A stretch of DNA of 64,000 bases, taken from assembly GCF_009811655.1 (NCBI RefSeq), contig NZ_BGJX01000003.1, positions 62,001 through 126,000 of the forward strand, read 5' to 3'. Origin of the DNA: Methylosinus sp. Ce-a6. Lineage in GTDB: Bacteria > Pseudomonadota > Alphaproteobacteria > Rhizobiales > Beijerinckiaceae. How positions within the stretch are numbered: the first letter of the stretch is position 1; every line of letters starts with the position of its first letter. The translations under genes and the position numbers were made by a program. The notes under the pieces were generated by a model that saw only the letters and a program-made list of their open reading frames with translations, was not told the DNA's origin and searched no databases. Below, piece by piece: positions 1-9,490 of the stretch.

Positions 1-961
1 TGCCGAGCGAGGTCGGCGCGACCAGCGCCTGGATCTCGACCAGCATGGGGCGCTGGCCCTCCATGCCGGCGAGCACGGCGGCGCCCGGCGCGGCCGCGTC
101 GCGGCCGGCGAGGAAAAGGGCGGAAGGATTGGCGACCTCGGCGAGGCCGGCGCCGGTCATTTCGAAGACGCCGATCTCGCCGGTCGCGCCGAAGCGGTTC
201 TTGGAGGCGCGCAACATGCGGAAATGATGCGCGCTGTCGCCCTCGAAGGAGAGCACGGCGTCGACCATGTGCTCGACGACGCGCGGGCCGGCGACCTGGC
301 CGTCCTTGGTGACATGGCCGACCAGGATCACCGTCGAGCCGCTGAGCTTGGCGTGCCGCAGCAGCGTCTGGGCGCTGGCGCGCACCTGCGTCACCGTGCC
401 GGGCGCGGAGTCGACGCTCTGCGTATGCATCGTCTGGATCGAGTCGATGACGATGAGCGCGGCGCGCCGTCCCGTGGAGCAGGTGGCGAGAATATCCTCG
501 ACCTGCGTCGCGCCGGCGAGCTCGACCGGGGCGCTCGACAGCCCCAGCCGCTCGGCGCGCAGCCGCACCTGCGCGGCGGCCTCCTCGCCGGAGATGTAGA
601 TCACCCGCTCGCCGCGCCGCGCCAGCGCCGCGCAGGCCTGGATCAGCAGCGTCGATTTGCCGATGCCGGGCTCGCCGCCGAGCAGAGCGACGGAGCCGGG
701 CACGAAGCCGCCGCCGGTCACGCGGTCGAATTCTTCTATTCCCGTGGCGATGCGCGGGGCCGGCCGGGCGTCGCCGGCGAGCGCCTCGAGCGCGAAGGGC
801 CGGCCGCGCCCGACGCGCGCCGCCGGACCGAAACCGCCGCCGGCGCCGCCATTCTCCTCGACGATGGTGTTCCATTCGCCGCAGGATTCGCAGCGGCCCT
901 GCCAGCGGCTCGTCGCCGCGCCGCAGTTCTGACATACGAAGCTCTGGCGGGATTTAGCCAT
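1..961 (-). CDS. radA: DNA repair protein RadA (3' end beyond window)
   Basis: RecA-like ATPase that helps process recombination and branch-migration intermediates. Reading the minus strand from ATG at 961 gives a start MAKSRQSFVCQNCG with a four-cysteine zinc finger (C10, C13, C24, C27), a Walker A motif GEPGIGKST near residues 95-103, and the RadA signature KNRFG near residues 254-258. About 320 codons are visible; the family is usually about 450-460 residues, so the Lon-like C-terminal part lies to the left of the window. The ATG overlaps the end of the upstream MFS gene by 8 nt (ATGGCTAA), which implies translational coupling. Identification is firm. Confidence 0.95.
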   Translation of the reverse strand, partial: MAKSRQSFVCQNCGAATSRWQGRCESCGEWNTIVEENGGAGGGFGPAARVGRGRPFALEALAGDARPAPRIATGIEEFDRVTGGGFVPGSVALLGGEPGIGKSTLLIQACAALARRGERVIYISGEEAAAQVRLRAERLGLSSAPVELAGATQVEDILATCSTGRRAALIVIDSIQTMHTQSVDSAPGTVTQVRASAQTLLRHAKLSGSTVILVGHVTKDGQVAGPRVVEHMVDAVLSFEGDSAHHFRMLRASKNRFGATGEIGVFEMTGAGLAEVANPSALFLAGRDAAAPGAAVLAGMEGQRPMLVEIQALVAPTSLG

Positions 962-2174
962 GTCGTGCTTTGCCTCCGCGCGCCATGGCGGGCAGAAGCG
1001 CCAGCGGCGCGAGCGCCGCCGCGGCCGCGCAGCCATAGGCGAAGCCCTGGCCGCTGCTCTCGGCCAGCGCGCCGAAGATCACATTGCCCGTGATCACCGC
1101 GACGGCGTTGGCGAGGCCGAAGACGCCGAAGCCGGTGGCGCGCAGATGCGCCGGCGCCGCGCGGGCCACCAGCGCCGAAAACGCCACTTGGGCAATGGCA
1201 ATGTGCAGCCCCCAGAGGCCGACGCCCACGAAGGCCGAGGCGATATCGCGGGAGAAGGCGAGGACCGCCTCGGAGGCGGCGAGAGTGAGGCTCGCCGAAA
1301 CGAGCAGGCGGCGCTCGCTCCAGATGTCGACGATCTTTCCCGCGGGATAGGCGGCGAGCATGGCCACGAAGGACATTGCGACGAGCGTGAGCGGCGCGAA
1401 AGCGATCTCGAGGCCCGCCCCCGTCGCCTGCAGCACGAGAAACGCCTCGCCGACGCGCGCCGCCGCGAGAGCCGCGCCGAAGCCGAGCAGCAGCCAGAAG
1501 GGACGCGGCAGTTCGGAAAATCCTTCGAGCAGCGCCTTGCGCCCGGCGGCCGGCGGGCGCGTCTCCTCCGGCTCATGGACGAAGAGCGCGAGAATGAGCA
1601 CGCAGACGAGCGCCGGAAGGCAGGCGGCCCAGAAGACCAAACGCGTGTCGTCATGCGTCGCCAGCATCAGGCCGATCGCCGCGAGCGGGCCGATCACCGC
1701 GCCGACCGTGTCGAGCGTCTGGCGCAGCCCATAGGCGGCGCCGCGCTGCTCCGGCGTGGTGACGTCGGCGATCAGCGCGTCGCGCGGCGCGCCGCGCAAT
1801 CCCTTGCCGAGCCGGTCGAGCACGCGCGCGGCGATCACTTCCGCGGCGCCGCCGGCGAGCGGGAAGATCGGCTTTACCGCCGCGGCCAGGCCATAGCCGA
1901 GGAGCGTCAGCCCCTTGCGGCGGCCGATCATGTCCGAGAGGCGACCGGAGACGACCTTGACGGCGAGCGCCGTCGCCTCCGCCGCTCCCTCGATCCAGCC
2001 GATGTCGGCCATGGCGACGCCGAGGGTTCCGGCGAGATAGACGGGCAATAGCGCATGGATCATCTCGGAGGAGAAATCCATGAACAGCGAGGTGAGGCCC
2101 AGCGCCCAGACGGCGGAGGGCATGGAGGCGGCTCTGCGAATCGTTTCGGCGGAATCCGGGGCGCGCTCGCTCAT
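954..2174 (-). CDS. MFS-family exporter
   Basis: Predicted 406-residue inner-membrane permease with about 12 hydrophobic segments. The conserved MFS loop between TM2 and TM3 is visible as GRLSDMIGRRKG, and a second helix-rich half follows a charged central loop near residue 200. I start it at ATG 2174 (MSERAPDS); a longer frame to 2276 only adds Arg-rich residues unlike a real N-terminus. It resembles drug or small-molecule proton antiporters, but the substrate cannot be read from sequence. It overlaps radA by 8 nt, so the two are probably co-transcribed, though a functional link is not implied. Confidence 0.85.
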   Translation of the reverse strand: MSERAPDSAETIRRAASMPSAVWALGLTSLFMDFSSEMIHALLPVYLAGTLGVAMADIGWIEGAAEATALAVKVVSGRLSDMIGRRKGLTLLGYGLAAAVKPIFPLAGGAAEVIAARVLDRLGKGLRGAPRDALIADVTTPEQRGAAYGLRQTLDTVGAVIGPLAAIGLMLATHDDTRLVFWAACLPALVCVLILALFVHEPEETRPPAAGRKALLEGFSELPRPFWLLLGFGAALAAARVGEAFLVLQATGAGLEIAFAPLTLVAMSFVAMLAAYPAGKIVDIWSERRLLVSASLTLAASEAVLAFSRDIASAFVGVGLWGLHIAIAQVAFSALVARAAPAHLRATGFGVFGLANAVAVITGNVIFGALAESSGQGFAYGCAAAAALAPLALLPAMARGGKARHG

Positions 2175-2229
2175 GGGCGCGCTTCTACGTCGTCGATCCT
2201 CGCCACGGCAAGCAAAAGCGACGCGCGAC

Positions 2230-2622
2230 CTACTCGTCGATGGCGCGGTGTCCGTTGATGCGCGCCCGCAGCACATTGGACGCTTTGAACATCACGACGC
2301 GACGCGCGGTGATCGGCGCCGAGGCGCCCGTCTTGGGATTGCGGCCGACGCGCTCGCCCTTGGCGCGAATATGGAAAGAGCCGAAGGAGGAGAGCTTGAC
2401 ATCCTCGCCGGAGACGATCGCGTCGAAAATCTCCGATAGCACGGCTTCGACGAATTCGCCGGACTCGACGCGCGAGAGGCCGATACGGCGGTGCACGGCG
2501 TCCGCGAGATCCGCCCGAGTCACGGTGTGATGCGCCGGGCCCGCCGGCGCGCTGGAAATGGCGTCTTCCCGGGAAAGCTCTTCGACGACCGGCGCGCTTT
2601 TTTCCGAAATATTTTGCGACAT
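2230..2622 (-). CDS. ihfA: Integration host factor alpha subunit
   Basis: DNA-bending nucleoid protein that pairs with IhfB. The 130-residue product has a roughly 37-residue polar N-terminal extension, then the HU/IHF fold starting at [17 protein letters not shown], with the beta-arm signature GRNPKTG and the IHF-alpha-like stretch [13 protein letters not shown]. The ATG at 2622 (MSQNISEK) was chosen because the upstream extension in frame is Cys/Ser-rich and unlike the family. It lies 219 nt downstream of fabH in the same direction, the plsX-fabH-ihfA order typical of Alphaproteobacteria. Confidence 0.92.
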   Translation of the reverse strand: MSQNISEKSAPVVEELSREDAISSAPAGPAHHTVTRADLADAVHRRIGLSRVESGEFVEAVLSEIFDAIVSGEDVKLSSFGSFHIRAKGERVGRNPKTGASAPITARRVVMFKASNVLRARINGHRAIDE

Positions 2623-2841
2623 GATCGACCTTATGGATTCAAAACGAAAACTAACATCGTCGAGTTCGACTTTTTCCGGTTCGTGACAACTCTCGCGGGA
2701 GAATGGGTTCGTCGCGGACGAATCGCAACGGCCGCCGCAGCCGCTCATTGCGAGGAGCGAAAAACTCAATTTTGTTATTTTTCAGAAACTACGGAGGAAA
2801 TCAAGCGCAGGTTGCAGTTTTTGGCGCAGCCGCGCGGCCGC

Positions 2842-3831
2842 TCACCAGCGGATGAGCGCCGACCCCCAGGTGAAGCCGCCGCCGACCGCCTCGAGCATCA
2901 CGAGGTCGTTGCGGCGAATGCGTCCGTCGTCGCGGGCGACCGACAGGGCGAGAGGAATGGAGGCCGCAGAGGTGTTGCCGTGCAAATGCACGGTGGCGAC
3001 CACTTTTTCGGGCGCGATGCCGAGCTTCGTCGCCGACATGTCGATGATGCGGCGATTGGCCTGATGCGGCACGAACCAGGAGAGATCGGCGGCCGTGAAG
3101 CCCGTCGCAGCGAAAGCGTCGGCGACGACATCCGTCACCATCCCGACGGCGAAGCGGAAGACTTCCTTGCCCTCCATGCGCAAATGACCGACCGTTCCGG
3201 TCGAGGAGGGGCCGCCGTCGACATGCAATTTGGCGCGGTGGCGCCCGTCCGAGCGCAGATGCGTCGTCAGCACGCCGCGCTCGGCGAGCGAGCCTTCGCT
3301 CTCGCGCGCCTCGAGCACGATGGCGCCGGCGCCGTCGCCGAACAGCACGCAGGTCGTGCGGTCGGTCCAGTCGAGAATGCGCGAGAAGGTCTCCGCGCCG
3401 ATGACGAGCGCGCGTCTGTGCGAGCCGGAGCGCAGGAATTTTTCCGCCGTCGCCAGAGCGAAGACGAATCCCGAGCACACGGCCTGAAGATCGAAGGCGG
3501 CGCCGCGCGTGATCCCGAGCGCGGCCTGGATCTGCGTCGCGGTGGACGGAAAAGTATAGTCGGGCGTCGAGGTGCCGACGATGACGAGATCTATGTCCTC
3601 CGGACCGAGGCCTGCGTCCGCGAGGGCGGCGCGCGCGGCCTTCTCGCCGAGCATGGAGGTCGTCTCGCCCGGCGCGGCGATGTGACGCTCCTTTATGCCG
3701 GTGCGCTGCGTGATCCATTCGTCGCTGGTGTCGACGGTCGTCGCCAGCTCTTCATTGGTGAGGATGCGGCTCGGCAGATAGCTGCCGAGGCCCACGACGA
3801 CGGAGCGCAGAGGGCGCGGGGAAAGAGTCAC
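2842..3831 (-). CDS. fabH: 3-oxoacyl-ACP synthase III (FabH)
   Basis: Condenses acetyl-CoA with malonyl-ACP to start type II fatty acid synthesis in the cytoplasm. The 329-residue protein has normal family length. The thiolase-fold active site is complete: nucleophilic Cys in [13 protein letters not shown], His in HQANRRIID and Asn in [12 protein letters not shown]. Its start overlaps the stop of plsX by 4 nt (ATGA), so the two are translationally coupled. Membership of the lipid operon plsX-fabH is clear. Confidence 0.96.
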   Translation of the reverse strand: MTLSPRPLRSVVVGLGSYLPSRILTNEELATTVDTSDEWITQRTGIKERHIAAPGETTSMLGEKAARAALADAGLGPEDIDLVIVGTSTPDYTFPSTATQIQAALGITRGAAFDLQAVCSGFVFALATAEKFLRSGSHRRALVIGAETFSRILDWTDRTTCVLFGDGAGAIVLEARESEGSLAERGVLTTHLRSDGRHRAKLHVDGGPSSTGTVGHLRMEGKEVFRFAVGMVTDVVADAFAATGFTAADLSWFVPHQANRRIIDMSATKLGIAPEKVVATVHLHGNTSAASIPLALSVARDDGRIRRNDLVMLEAVGGGFTWGSALIRW

Positions 3832-4877
3832 TGAGCGGCTTCCTGGTCGTCGCGGCGGCTCGTCGCCAGCATGTCGCGGATTTTCGAGAGCAGGTCTTGA
3901 TGCGCCATCTCATAGCCGATCTCGACGGCGCGGGCGAAGGCCAGCGCGTCGGCGCCGCCATGGCTCTTGATGACGACGCCCTCGAGGCCGAGGAAGACGC
4001 CGCCGTTGATATTGCGCACGTCCACCTTCTCGCGCAGCTCGCGAAAGGCGCCGCGCGCCAGCAGATAGCCGATCTTGGCGAGCCAGCTCTTCTCGATCGC
4101 CTGGCGCAGATAATCCTTGATCTGCGTCGCCGTGCCCTCGGCGGTCTTCAGCGCGATATTGCCGGTGAAGCCCTCCGCCACGACGACGTCGACGACGCCC
4201 TTGCCGATCTCGTCGCCCTCGACGAAGCCGTGATAGTCGAGATCCGGGAGATCGGCCTCCTTGAGCAGTCGCGAAGCCGTCTTGACCTCCTCGACGCCCT
4301 TGATCTCCTCGACGCCGACATTGAGCAGGCCGACGCTCGGCCGCTCTATGTCGAAGAGCGAGCGCGCCATTGCGGCGCCCATCACCGCGAGATCGACGAG
4401 ATGGCGGGCGTCCGCGCCGATGGAGGCGCCGACGTCGAGCACGATGCAATAGCCGCGCGCCGTCGGCGCCGGCCACAGGCAGGCGAGGGCGGGGCGCTCG
4501 ATCTTGGCCATCGTATGCAGGCAGACCTTGGCCATGGCCATCAGCGCGCCGGTGTTGCCGGCCGAGACGGCGACGTCGGCCTCGCCCTTCTTGACCGCCT
4601 CGATCGCCTGCCACATGGAGGAGACGCGGCGCCCCGCGCGCAGCGCCTGGCTCGGCTTGTCGTCCATGCGGACGGCGACGTCGCAATGGCGCACGGCCGC
4701 GACGCGGGCGAGGCGCGGATGGGCGGCGAGCTCGGTCCGGATCAGACCCTCGTCGCCATACAGCAGAAAGCTGCTGTCGGGGTGGCGGTCGTGTGCGATG
4801 GCGGCGCCGGCGATGGTGACCTTCGGACCATGATCGCCGCCCATTGCGTCCAACGCTATGCGAATGGGCTGCGCCAT
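3828..4877 (-). CDS. plsX: Phosphate acyltransferase PlsX
   Basis: Makes acyl-phosphate from acyl-ACP, the acyl donor for PlsY in phospholipid synthesis; peripheral membrane enzyme. The 349-residue frame begins [18 protein letters not shown], the classic PlsX N-terminus, and carries the [10 protein letters not shown] glycine-rich stretch and the [13 protein letters not shown] motif. It overlaps fabH by 4 nt. Length and motifs are standard. Confidence 0.96.
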   Translation of the reverse strand: MAQPIRIALDAMGGDHGPKVTIAGAAIAHDRHPDSSFLLYGDEGLIRTELAAHPRLARVAAVRHCDVAVRMDDKPSQALRAGRRVSSMWQAIEAVKKGEADVAVSAGNTGALMAMAKVCLHTMAKIERPALACLWPAPTARGYCIVLDVGASIGADARHLVDLAVMGAAMARSLFDIERPSVGLLNVGVEEIKGVEEVKTASRLLKEADLPDLDYHGFVEGDEIGKGVVDVVVAEGFTGNIALKTAEGTATQIKDYLRQAIEKSWLAKIGYLLARGAFRELREKVDVRNINGGVFLGLEGVVIKSHGGADALAFARAVEIGYEMAHQDLLSKIRDMLATSRRDDQEAAQ

Positions 4878-5227
4878 TCTGCCTCGTCTCCCGAGCTGTT
4901 ACGAATTACGAAAGTCCGCGCGGCCCGCAATGCTCCGCCCCACGGGGCCGCCGGTCGCGCGAAAGATGCGGCGAAGCGGCGCCCAAGAAGGTCCGCTCTC
5001 CTCGGCTGCCCGCGATTTTCCGTTGCGAGCCGGGTTCGCCGCCGGCCCCAGGCGCCAGCGCGTGACGAATTGCCATTTGCGCCGCGCCAGCGCAAGAGCA
5101 ATTCCAGCCGGCGCTCCCGCTTCCTCCGAGCGGGCGTTCGTCGCCTCGCCCACGAACGCCTGCTCGAAGTCTTCGAGAGAAGCAGGATTTTTCTCGAAAA
5201 ACCGGTTCCCCTTTTTCGAAATCCGGC
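4878..5227. other. 350-bp gap between the YceD-like gene and plsX
   Basis: I see no convincing gene. Open frames cross it on both strands but all are Arg/Ala/Gly-rich shadows without recognisable motifs. Near 5185-5215 is an A/T-rich stretch with runs of A and T around CCGGTT. The region may carry the plsX promoter. No rpmF is present, although rpmF often sits next to YceD-like genes. Confidence 0.5.
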
Positions 5228-5866
5228 TCAGCTCCTGCGCCCCTTGCCGAGCGCGTCGCGAAGGCCGGCGAAAGGCGAGGCTTTCGCCGTCGGCTCCTCC
5301 TCCGACGCCTCGGGCGGGGCGAAGCGCGCGCCCGGCTTGCGGGGGTAGGGGTCGAGCGCGAGCGCCAGAAATTCGGCGACGATCGCGCCGAGATCGATTC
5401 GGCCGTCGACCAGCGGGTCCGGCGCGTCCTCGTCGAGATCGGAGATATGGCGGCTCGCCCGCGGCTCCTTCGCCTCCTCGGGAGCGGCCTCCCGCCGTCG
5501 CCGCGACATGCGCTGGGCCGACTCCGGCGCGGCCGGCGAGGGCTCCGGCGCGAAGGAAAGATCGATCGGCTCGACGATGCGTGCGTCGAAATCCTCGAGC
5601 GTCACCACGCAGGTCTGGCGCAGATCGGCGGCGAGCTCGCCGGTCACGCGCAGGCCGCCGCGCCCTTCGCGCGTCACTTTCAGCTTCGCCTCGAGGCGGC
5701 TCAGCGCCCGCAGGCCGTCCGCCTCGGCGAGCGCCGCGCGCTCCTTCTCGTCGGCCGCGATGGAGAGCTCCAGCCCGTCCTCGGGCACGTCGACGGCGGC
5801 GAGCGGACGCGAGAAAGGCTCCGCGGGCGTGAAAGGCTCTCGGGGCATTTGCAGATCGTCGCTCAT
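5228..5866 (-). CDS. YceD/DUF177-family protein
   Basis: A 212-residue protein of the YceD/DUF177 family, often located beside lipid or rpmF genes; it has been linked to 23S rRNA metabolism in other bacteria. Visible features are a basic/acidic N-terminus, the ELAADLRQTCVVTLEDF segment with the single conserved cysteine region, and a C-terminal DLGAIVAEFLALALDPYPRKPG motif typical of the family. The ATG at 5866 (MSDDLQMP) is preferred over one 13 codons upstream. It is divergent from bamE across about 246 nt. Confidence 0.85.
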   Translation of the reverse strand: MSDDLQMPREPFTPAEPFSRPLAAVDVPEDGLELSIAADEKERAALAEADGLRALSRLEAKLKVTREGRGGLRVTGELAADLRQTCVVTLEDFDARIVEPIDLSFAPEPSPAAPESAQRMSRRRREAAPEEAKEPRASRHISDLDEDAPDPLVDGRIDLGAIVAEFLALALDPYPRKPGARFAPPEASEEEPTAKASPFAGLRDALGKGRRS

Positions 5867-6112
5867 TCGCCGCTCCTTCTCTCCGACGTCGAGGTCGGCC
5901 GACAATATGAAATATAGATGGGCGCCGCGGGCGCTGGTCGAGGCTCCGCCATTTTCCGGCCATTGATACGGTCGAAGAGGCGCGGGCGCCAGCCTCCGGG
6001 CCGAACCGGAGGCGTCGCCGCTTGCTTTCGCTCGGGCCGAGAGTTAGGCAAAGTCAGGACATTGTCGCGATCGAGGTCGGCCTTCGCGGAAAGGCCAAAC
6101 GCGGAGAGAAAA

Positions 6113-6574
6113 ATGGGGTCTCGGGGTTCGCTCGTCGTCATATTGCGGCAGGCCCGCAGCCTCGCCGCGCTCGTTCTCGTCGCGGCGCCGCTCGCCGGCT
6201 GTCTCGGCTATGACGGCGTCATCAATCGCGGCGCGATCGTCGAGGAGCGCAAGGTCGCGCAGGTGAAGGTCGGCATGTCGGCCCAACAGGTCCTCGCTCT
6301 GCTCGGCACTCCCTCGACCACATCCACCATCGGCGGCGACGCCTGGTACTATTTCAGCCAGCGCATCGAGCGCCAGCTCGCCTTCATGCCGCCGGAGGTC
6401 GCGGACCAGCACATTCTCGCCGTCTATTTCGACAAGGCCAAAAAAGTTCAGCGCATCGCGGATTATGGCTTGAAGGACGGCAAGGTCGTCGACTTCCTCG
6501 CCCGCACGACGCCGACGGCCGGCGCCGAGTTCAATTTCATCCGCAACATGCTGGCAAAGCTCACGAGCTTCTGA
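6113..6574 (+). CDS. bamE: Outer-membrane assembly lipoprotein BamE/SmpA-like
   Basis: Component of the BAM complex that folds outer-membrane beta-barrels. The 153-residue protein starts at ATG 6113 behind a GGAGAG ribosome site, has a signal peptide with a lipobox (PLAGC), then the SmpA/OmlA domain: VGMSAQQVLALLGTPSTTS, the DAWYYFSQ strand and a C-terminal IADYGLKDGKVVDF segment. The longer frame from 5918 is rejected because it puts the signal peptide in the interior. Confidence 0.9.
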   Translation: MGSRGSLVVILRQARSLAALVLVAAPLAGCLGYDGVINRGAIVEERKVAQVKVGMSAQQVLALLGTPSTTSTIGGDAWYYFSQRIERQLAFMPPEVADQHILAVYFDKAKKVQRIADYGLKDGKVVDFLARTTPTAGAEFNFIRNMLAKLTSF

Positions 6575-6813
6575 CGGCTAAAAAAATTCGAGCATTTTCA
6601 AACAGAAGCGTGGCTGTGTCACTTTGGCGCCAATGTGGCGGCTGAGTCGGCCGGTCGGTTCCGTACGTAACAGATCTCTTCATTTTTAAAGGCTTGCGGG
6701 AAAGGCGGAGCCCTCGCCGAATGTGACGCTCGCGTGACGGGCGCGGTCGATTTTTCGCCCCCCGCGGTTGCTAGCCTCCGTTTCGTCCAAACAACAGCGA
6801 GGAACGAAACAGA

Positions 6814-7899
6814 GTGTCTTTCGAAGCGATAGCTCCTGCCGTTAGCGGCGAAGCGTCGGCGCCGAAATGGTCGCGCTTTCTGCCCGTGCTCAACCGCGCA
6901 GATGCGGACCGGCCCCTTTCGGGGGCCGACGGATCCGTTCACATGCTCCTTCGCGCTTTCGCCATAGCGACGGCCACGGCCTTCGCTCTGGTGGCGGCGC
7001 TGCTGTCGATGCCGGACGGCTGGAGTCGGTTCAAAACGGCGGAGGCCGCGCGCGCCGGCGCGCAGAGCCGGCGCGCGCCGCCGCCCTTGTTCTTCCTGAC
7101 CAATCGCGGCCTCAGCGATCAGCCGCTCGACGCCGACGCGGCCGAGGCCATGGGCGAGGCGGTGAAGGCCTGGTCCGGCGCGGCCGACGCCGAGGCGGAG
7201 ACGAGCGTGTCGAGCGCAGCGCCGGCGGTCCTGCAATTCGGTCCCATGCGCGTCGCCCGCGCCATCGTCGAGCATGTGGTGCAGGCGGCCAAGACCACCG
7301 GCTCCGATCCGGCGCTGCTGATGGCCATCGCCGACAAGGAGTCGAGCTTCGCGCCCAGGGCCAAGGCCAGCACCTCTTCGGCGAGCGGGCTGTTCCAGTT
7401 CATCGATTCGACCTGGCTCAAGGCGGTCCGTATGTTCGGGTCGAGCCACGGCCAGGAGGCGGCCGCCAAGGCGATCGACGGCGACTATCGCGTCGCCCCG
7501 CAGAAGCGCTCCGAAATTCTCGCCATGCGCAACGACCCCTATCTCTCGGCGGTGTTCGCGGCGGAGATGCTGAAGCGCGACGGCGAGCGCATCGCCGAGC
7601 GCATCGGCCGTCCGCTGACGGCGGGCGAAACCTATCTCATCCATTTCCTGGGGCCGGACGACGCCGCGCGCTTCATGGAGAAGGTCGAGGAGGCGCCCAA
7701 TACGCCGGCGGCCAGGCTGCTGCCGAGGCCCGCTCGCGCCAATAAGCCCATCTTCTTCGCCCGCCAGGGCCATAAGATGAAGCCGAAGTCGGTGGGCGAG
7801 GTGCATGAGGCCTTCGAGACGATGATGGGCCAGCGCTCGGACCGCTACAAGGGCGTCGAGCGGCAATTGCCCGGCGGGGCGCTCGCCTATACGGAGTGA
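6814..7899 (+). CDS. Membrane-anchored SLT-type lytic transglycosylase
   Basis: Predicted murein lytic transglycosylase. The 361-residue protein begins at GTG 6814, about 10 nt after GAGG; a later ATG at 6943 would still keep the membrane segment. One transmembrane helix (about residues 47-66, LLRAFAIATATAFALVAALL) places the rest in the periplasm. The SLT core is at about residues 160-200: ALLMAIADKESSF contains the catalytic Glu, followed by ASGLFQFIDSTWL. A basic C-terminal region follows. A strong hairpin directly after the stop ends the transcript. Confidence 0.88.
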   Translation: MSFEAIAPAVSGEASAPKWSRFLPVLNRADADRPLSGADGSVHMLLRAFAIATATAFALVAALLSMPDGWSRFKTAEAARAGAQSRRAPPPLFFLTNRGLSDQPLDADAAEAMGEAVKAWSGAADAEAETSVSSAAPAVLQFGPMRVARAIVEHVVQAAKTTGSDPALLMAIADKESSFAPRAKASTSSASGLFQFIDSTWLKAVRMFGSSHGQEAAAKAIDGDYRVAPQKRSEILAMRNDPYLSAVFAAEMLKRDGERIAERIGRPLTAGETYLIHFLGPDDAARFMEKVEEAPNTPAARLLPRPARANKPIFFARQGHKMKPKSVGEVHEAFETMMGQRSDRYKGVERQLPGGALAYTE

Positions 7900-7900
7900 C

Positions 7901-7926
7901 AAAAGGCGGCCTGCGGGCCGCCTTTT
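7901..7926. terminator. Bidirectional intrinsic terminator
   Basis: AAAAGGCGGCC, a three-base loop, then GGGCCGCCTTTT forms a GC-rich hairpin flanked by A and T runs on both sides. It separates the convergent transglycosylase and moaE genes and touches the moaE stop, so it can serve both directions. Confidence 0.85.
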
Positions 7927-8384
7927 CATTTGCGCCAGCGTTCGGCGGCGGCGTCGTCCTTCGCCTTGGCCTCGACCCAGTCGCCGACGCTTCCGTCGGC
8001 GCGATGCTCCTTCTTCCAGAAGGGGGCGCGGGTCTTGAGATAATCCATCAGAAATTCCGCCGCGGCGAAGGCCTCGCCGCGGTGGCGCGCGGCGGCGATC
8101 ACCAGCACGATCTTCTCGCCGGGCAGAATGCGGCCGTGCCGGTGGATGATGGTCAGCGCCTGCAGCGGCCAGCGGGCGAGCGCCTCCTCGGCGACGCGGG
8201 CGATCTCCGCCTCGGCCATCCCTGGATAATGCTCGAGCTCCAGCGCGGAAAGGGCGCCGTCCTCGTCCCGGCAGAGGCCGGTGAAGGAGACGACCGCGCC
8301 GATGTCGCGGCGGCCTTCCTCGATCAGCGCGGCCTCATGGGCCGGGTCGAAGGGGGCGGATTGGATGCGGATGGTGGGGGTCAT
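7926..8384 (-). CDS. moaE: Molybdopterin synthase catalytic subunit MoaE
   Basis: Inserts the dithiolene sulfurs into precursor Z to form molybdopterin, using the MoaD thiocarboxylate. The 152-residue protein has standard length and carries the MoaE motifs GAVVSFTGLCRDEDG, LELEHYPGMAEAEI, the HRHGRILPGEKIVLV block and the C-terminal KTRAPFWKKEH with its lysines. The moaD gene lies 65 nt upstream on the same strand. Confidence 0.95.
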   Translation of the reverse strand: MTPTIRIQSAPFDPAHEAALIEEGRRDIGAVVSFTGLCRDEDGALSALELEHYPGMAEAEIARVAEEALARWPLQALTIIHRHGRILPGEKIVLVIAAARHRGEAFAAAEFLMDYLKTRAPFWKKEHRADGSVGDWVEAKAKDDAAAERWRK

Positions 8385-8449
8385 CTATGTCGGCGTCAGG
8401 CAGTAGGCAGTAGGGTCGTATTGCCGACGGCCCAATGCCGACTGCCCCT

Positions 8450-8701
8450 TCACCCTCCCGTCATCGGAGGAAAGAAAGCGATCTCGCGCGCCCCGGCGAT
8501 CGGCGCCTCATGGCGCACATGGGCCTTGTCGAGCGCCGCGCGGATGACGGCGGCGTTCTCGAAAGCGGCGGCGTAGGTCTCGTCCCGCGTCTTCAGCCAG
8601 GCGATGAGCTCGCCGACGGTCGCGACCTCCGGGGGCGGGGAGAGGTCCTCCTCGGCGCGGCCGACGCGCTCGCGCACCCAGGCGAAATAGAAGGCTTTCA
8701 T
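8450..8701 (-). CDS. moaD: Molybdopterin synthase sulfur-carrier subunit MoaD
   Basis: Ubiquitin-like sulfur carrier for MoaE. The 83-residue protein ends in FFPPMTGG, the double glycine that is adenylated and thiocarboxylated. Its start overlaps the stop of pgsA by 4 nt, giving the order pgsA-moaD-moaE, a common arrangement in Alphaproteobacteria. Confidence 0.94.
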   Translation of the reverse strand: MKAFYFAWVRERVGRAEEDLSPPPEVATVGELIAWLKTRDETYAAAFENAAVIRAALDKAHVRHEAPIAGAREIAFFPPMTGG

Positions 8702-9303
8702 CGCGCCTCGTCCGTTCCGAAATGCGCCCAGCCGGCCCTCATATAGTCATAGCCGGTGTAGAGCGTCAGCAGCGCGGCGATCCACAGCAGCGCGCTGCCG
8801 ATGTTCACCGTGCCGGGCAGCACCAGCTCGCCGGCCCGCCCGGCGATGAAGAAGCCGAGCGCGAAGAGCTGCAGCGTCGTCTTCCATTTGGCGATGGCGC
8901 TGACCGGCAGCGGCACTTTCAGCTCGGCGAGATATTCGCGCAGGCCCGAGACCAGAATCTCGCGGCAGAGGATGATGAGCGCCGCCCAGATGGTGACGCC
9001 CGTGATCGTCTGATCGGCGACGACCATCAGCAGGGTGGCGGCGACGAGCAGCTTGTCGGCGATCGGGTCGAGCATGGCGCCGAGCGAGGACTGCTGCGCC
9101 CAGGCGCGGGCGAGATAGCCGTCGAAGAAATCGGTGATGGCGGCGGCGGTGAAGACGCCGAGCGCGGTCCAGCGCATCCAATACTCGTCCGGCCATTGCA
9201 GCAGGCCCGCGACGACAGGGACGGCGACGAGCCGGCCATAGGTCAGAATATTGGGCAGAGAGAGCGCGCGCCCGCGGCGCGGCGGAATGGCCGTCGATGT
9301 CAT
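8698..9303 (-). CDS. pgsA: CDP-diacylglycerol-glycerol-3-phosphate 3-phosphatidyltransferase
   Basis: Inner-membrane enzyme making phosphatidylglycerophosphate. The 201-residue protein has the CDP-alcohol phosphatidyltransferase signature across residues 60-85: DFFDGYLAR, then SLGAMLDPIADKLL with the metal-binding aspartates. There are about four to five hydrophobic helices. ATG at 9303 (MTSTAIPP) is chosen over an upstream frame start because LPNILTYGRL then falls at the usual position. Overlaps moaD by 4 nt. Confidence 0.93.
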   Translation of the reverse strand: MTSTAIPPRRGRALSLPNILTYGRLVAVPVVAGLLQWPDEYWMRWTALGVFTAAAITDFFDGYLARAWAQQSSLGAMLDPIADKLLVAATLLMVVADQTITGVTIWAALIILCREILVSGLREYLAELKVPLPVSAIAKWKTTLQLFALGFFIAGRAGELVLPGTVNIGSALLWIAALLTLYTGYDYMRAGWAHFGTDEAR

Positions 9304-9490
9304 GCCGCGAAGGAACATGGCCAGCGCCACCCTTGTCAATAGACGAGACCGGCTCAACCCGCTCTCCGCCCCCGTCCCGCGGCCGCGCGAACGCGCGCGT
9401 CGCGGCGGGAAACTCCGGCAAATCCGGCCTTTCGCGCGCCGGCGGGGCCGTCGCCGCAGGACGCATAAATTTTAGACGCTTCGCCCTCGA

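Noticed and set aside
4899..5963. 354-codon minus-strand frame across the gap and the YceD-like gene
   Set aside because: Arg-rich low complexity; the YceD-like frame in the same place has clear family motifs.
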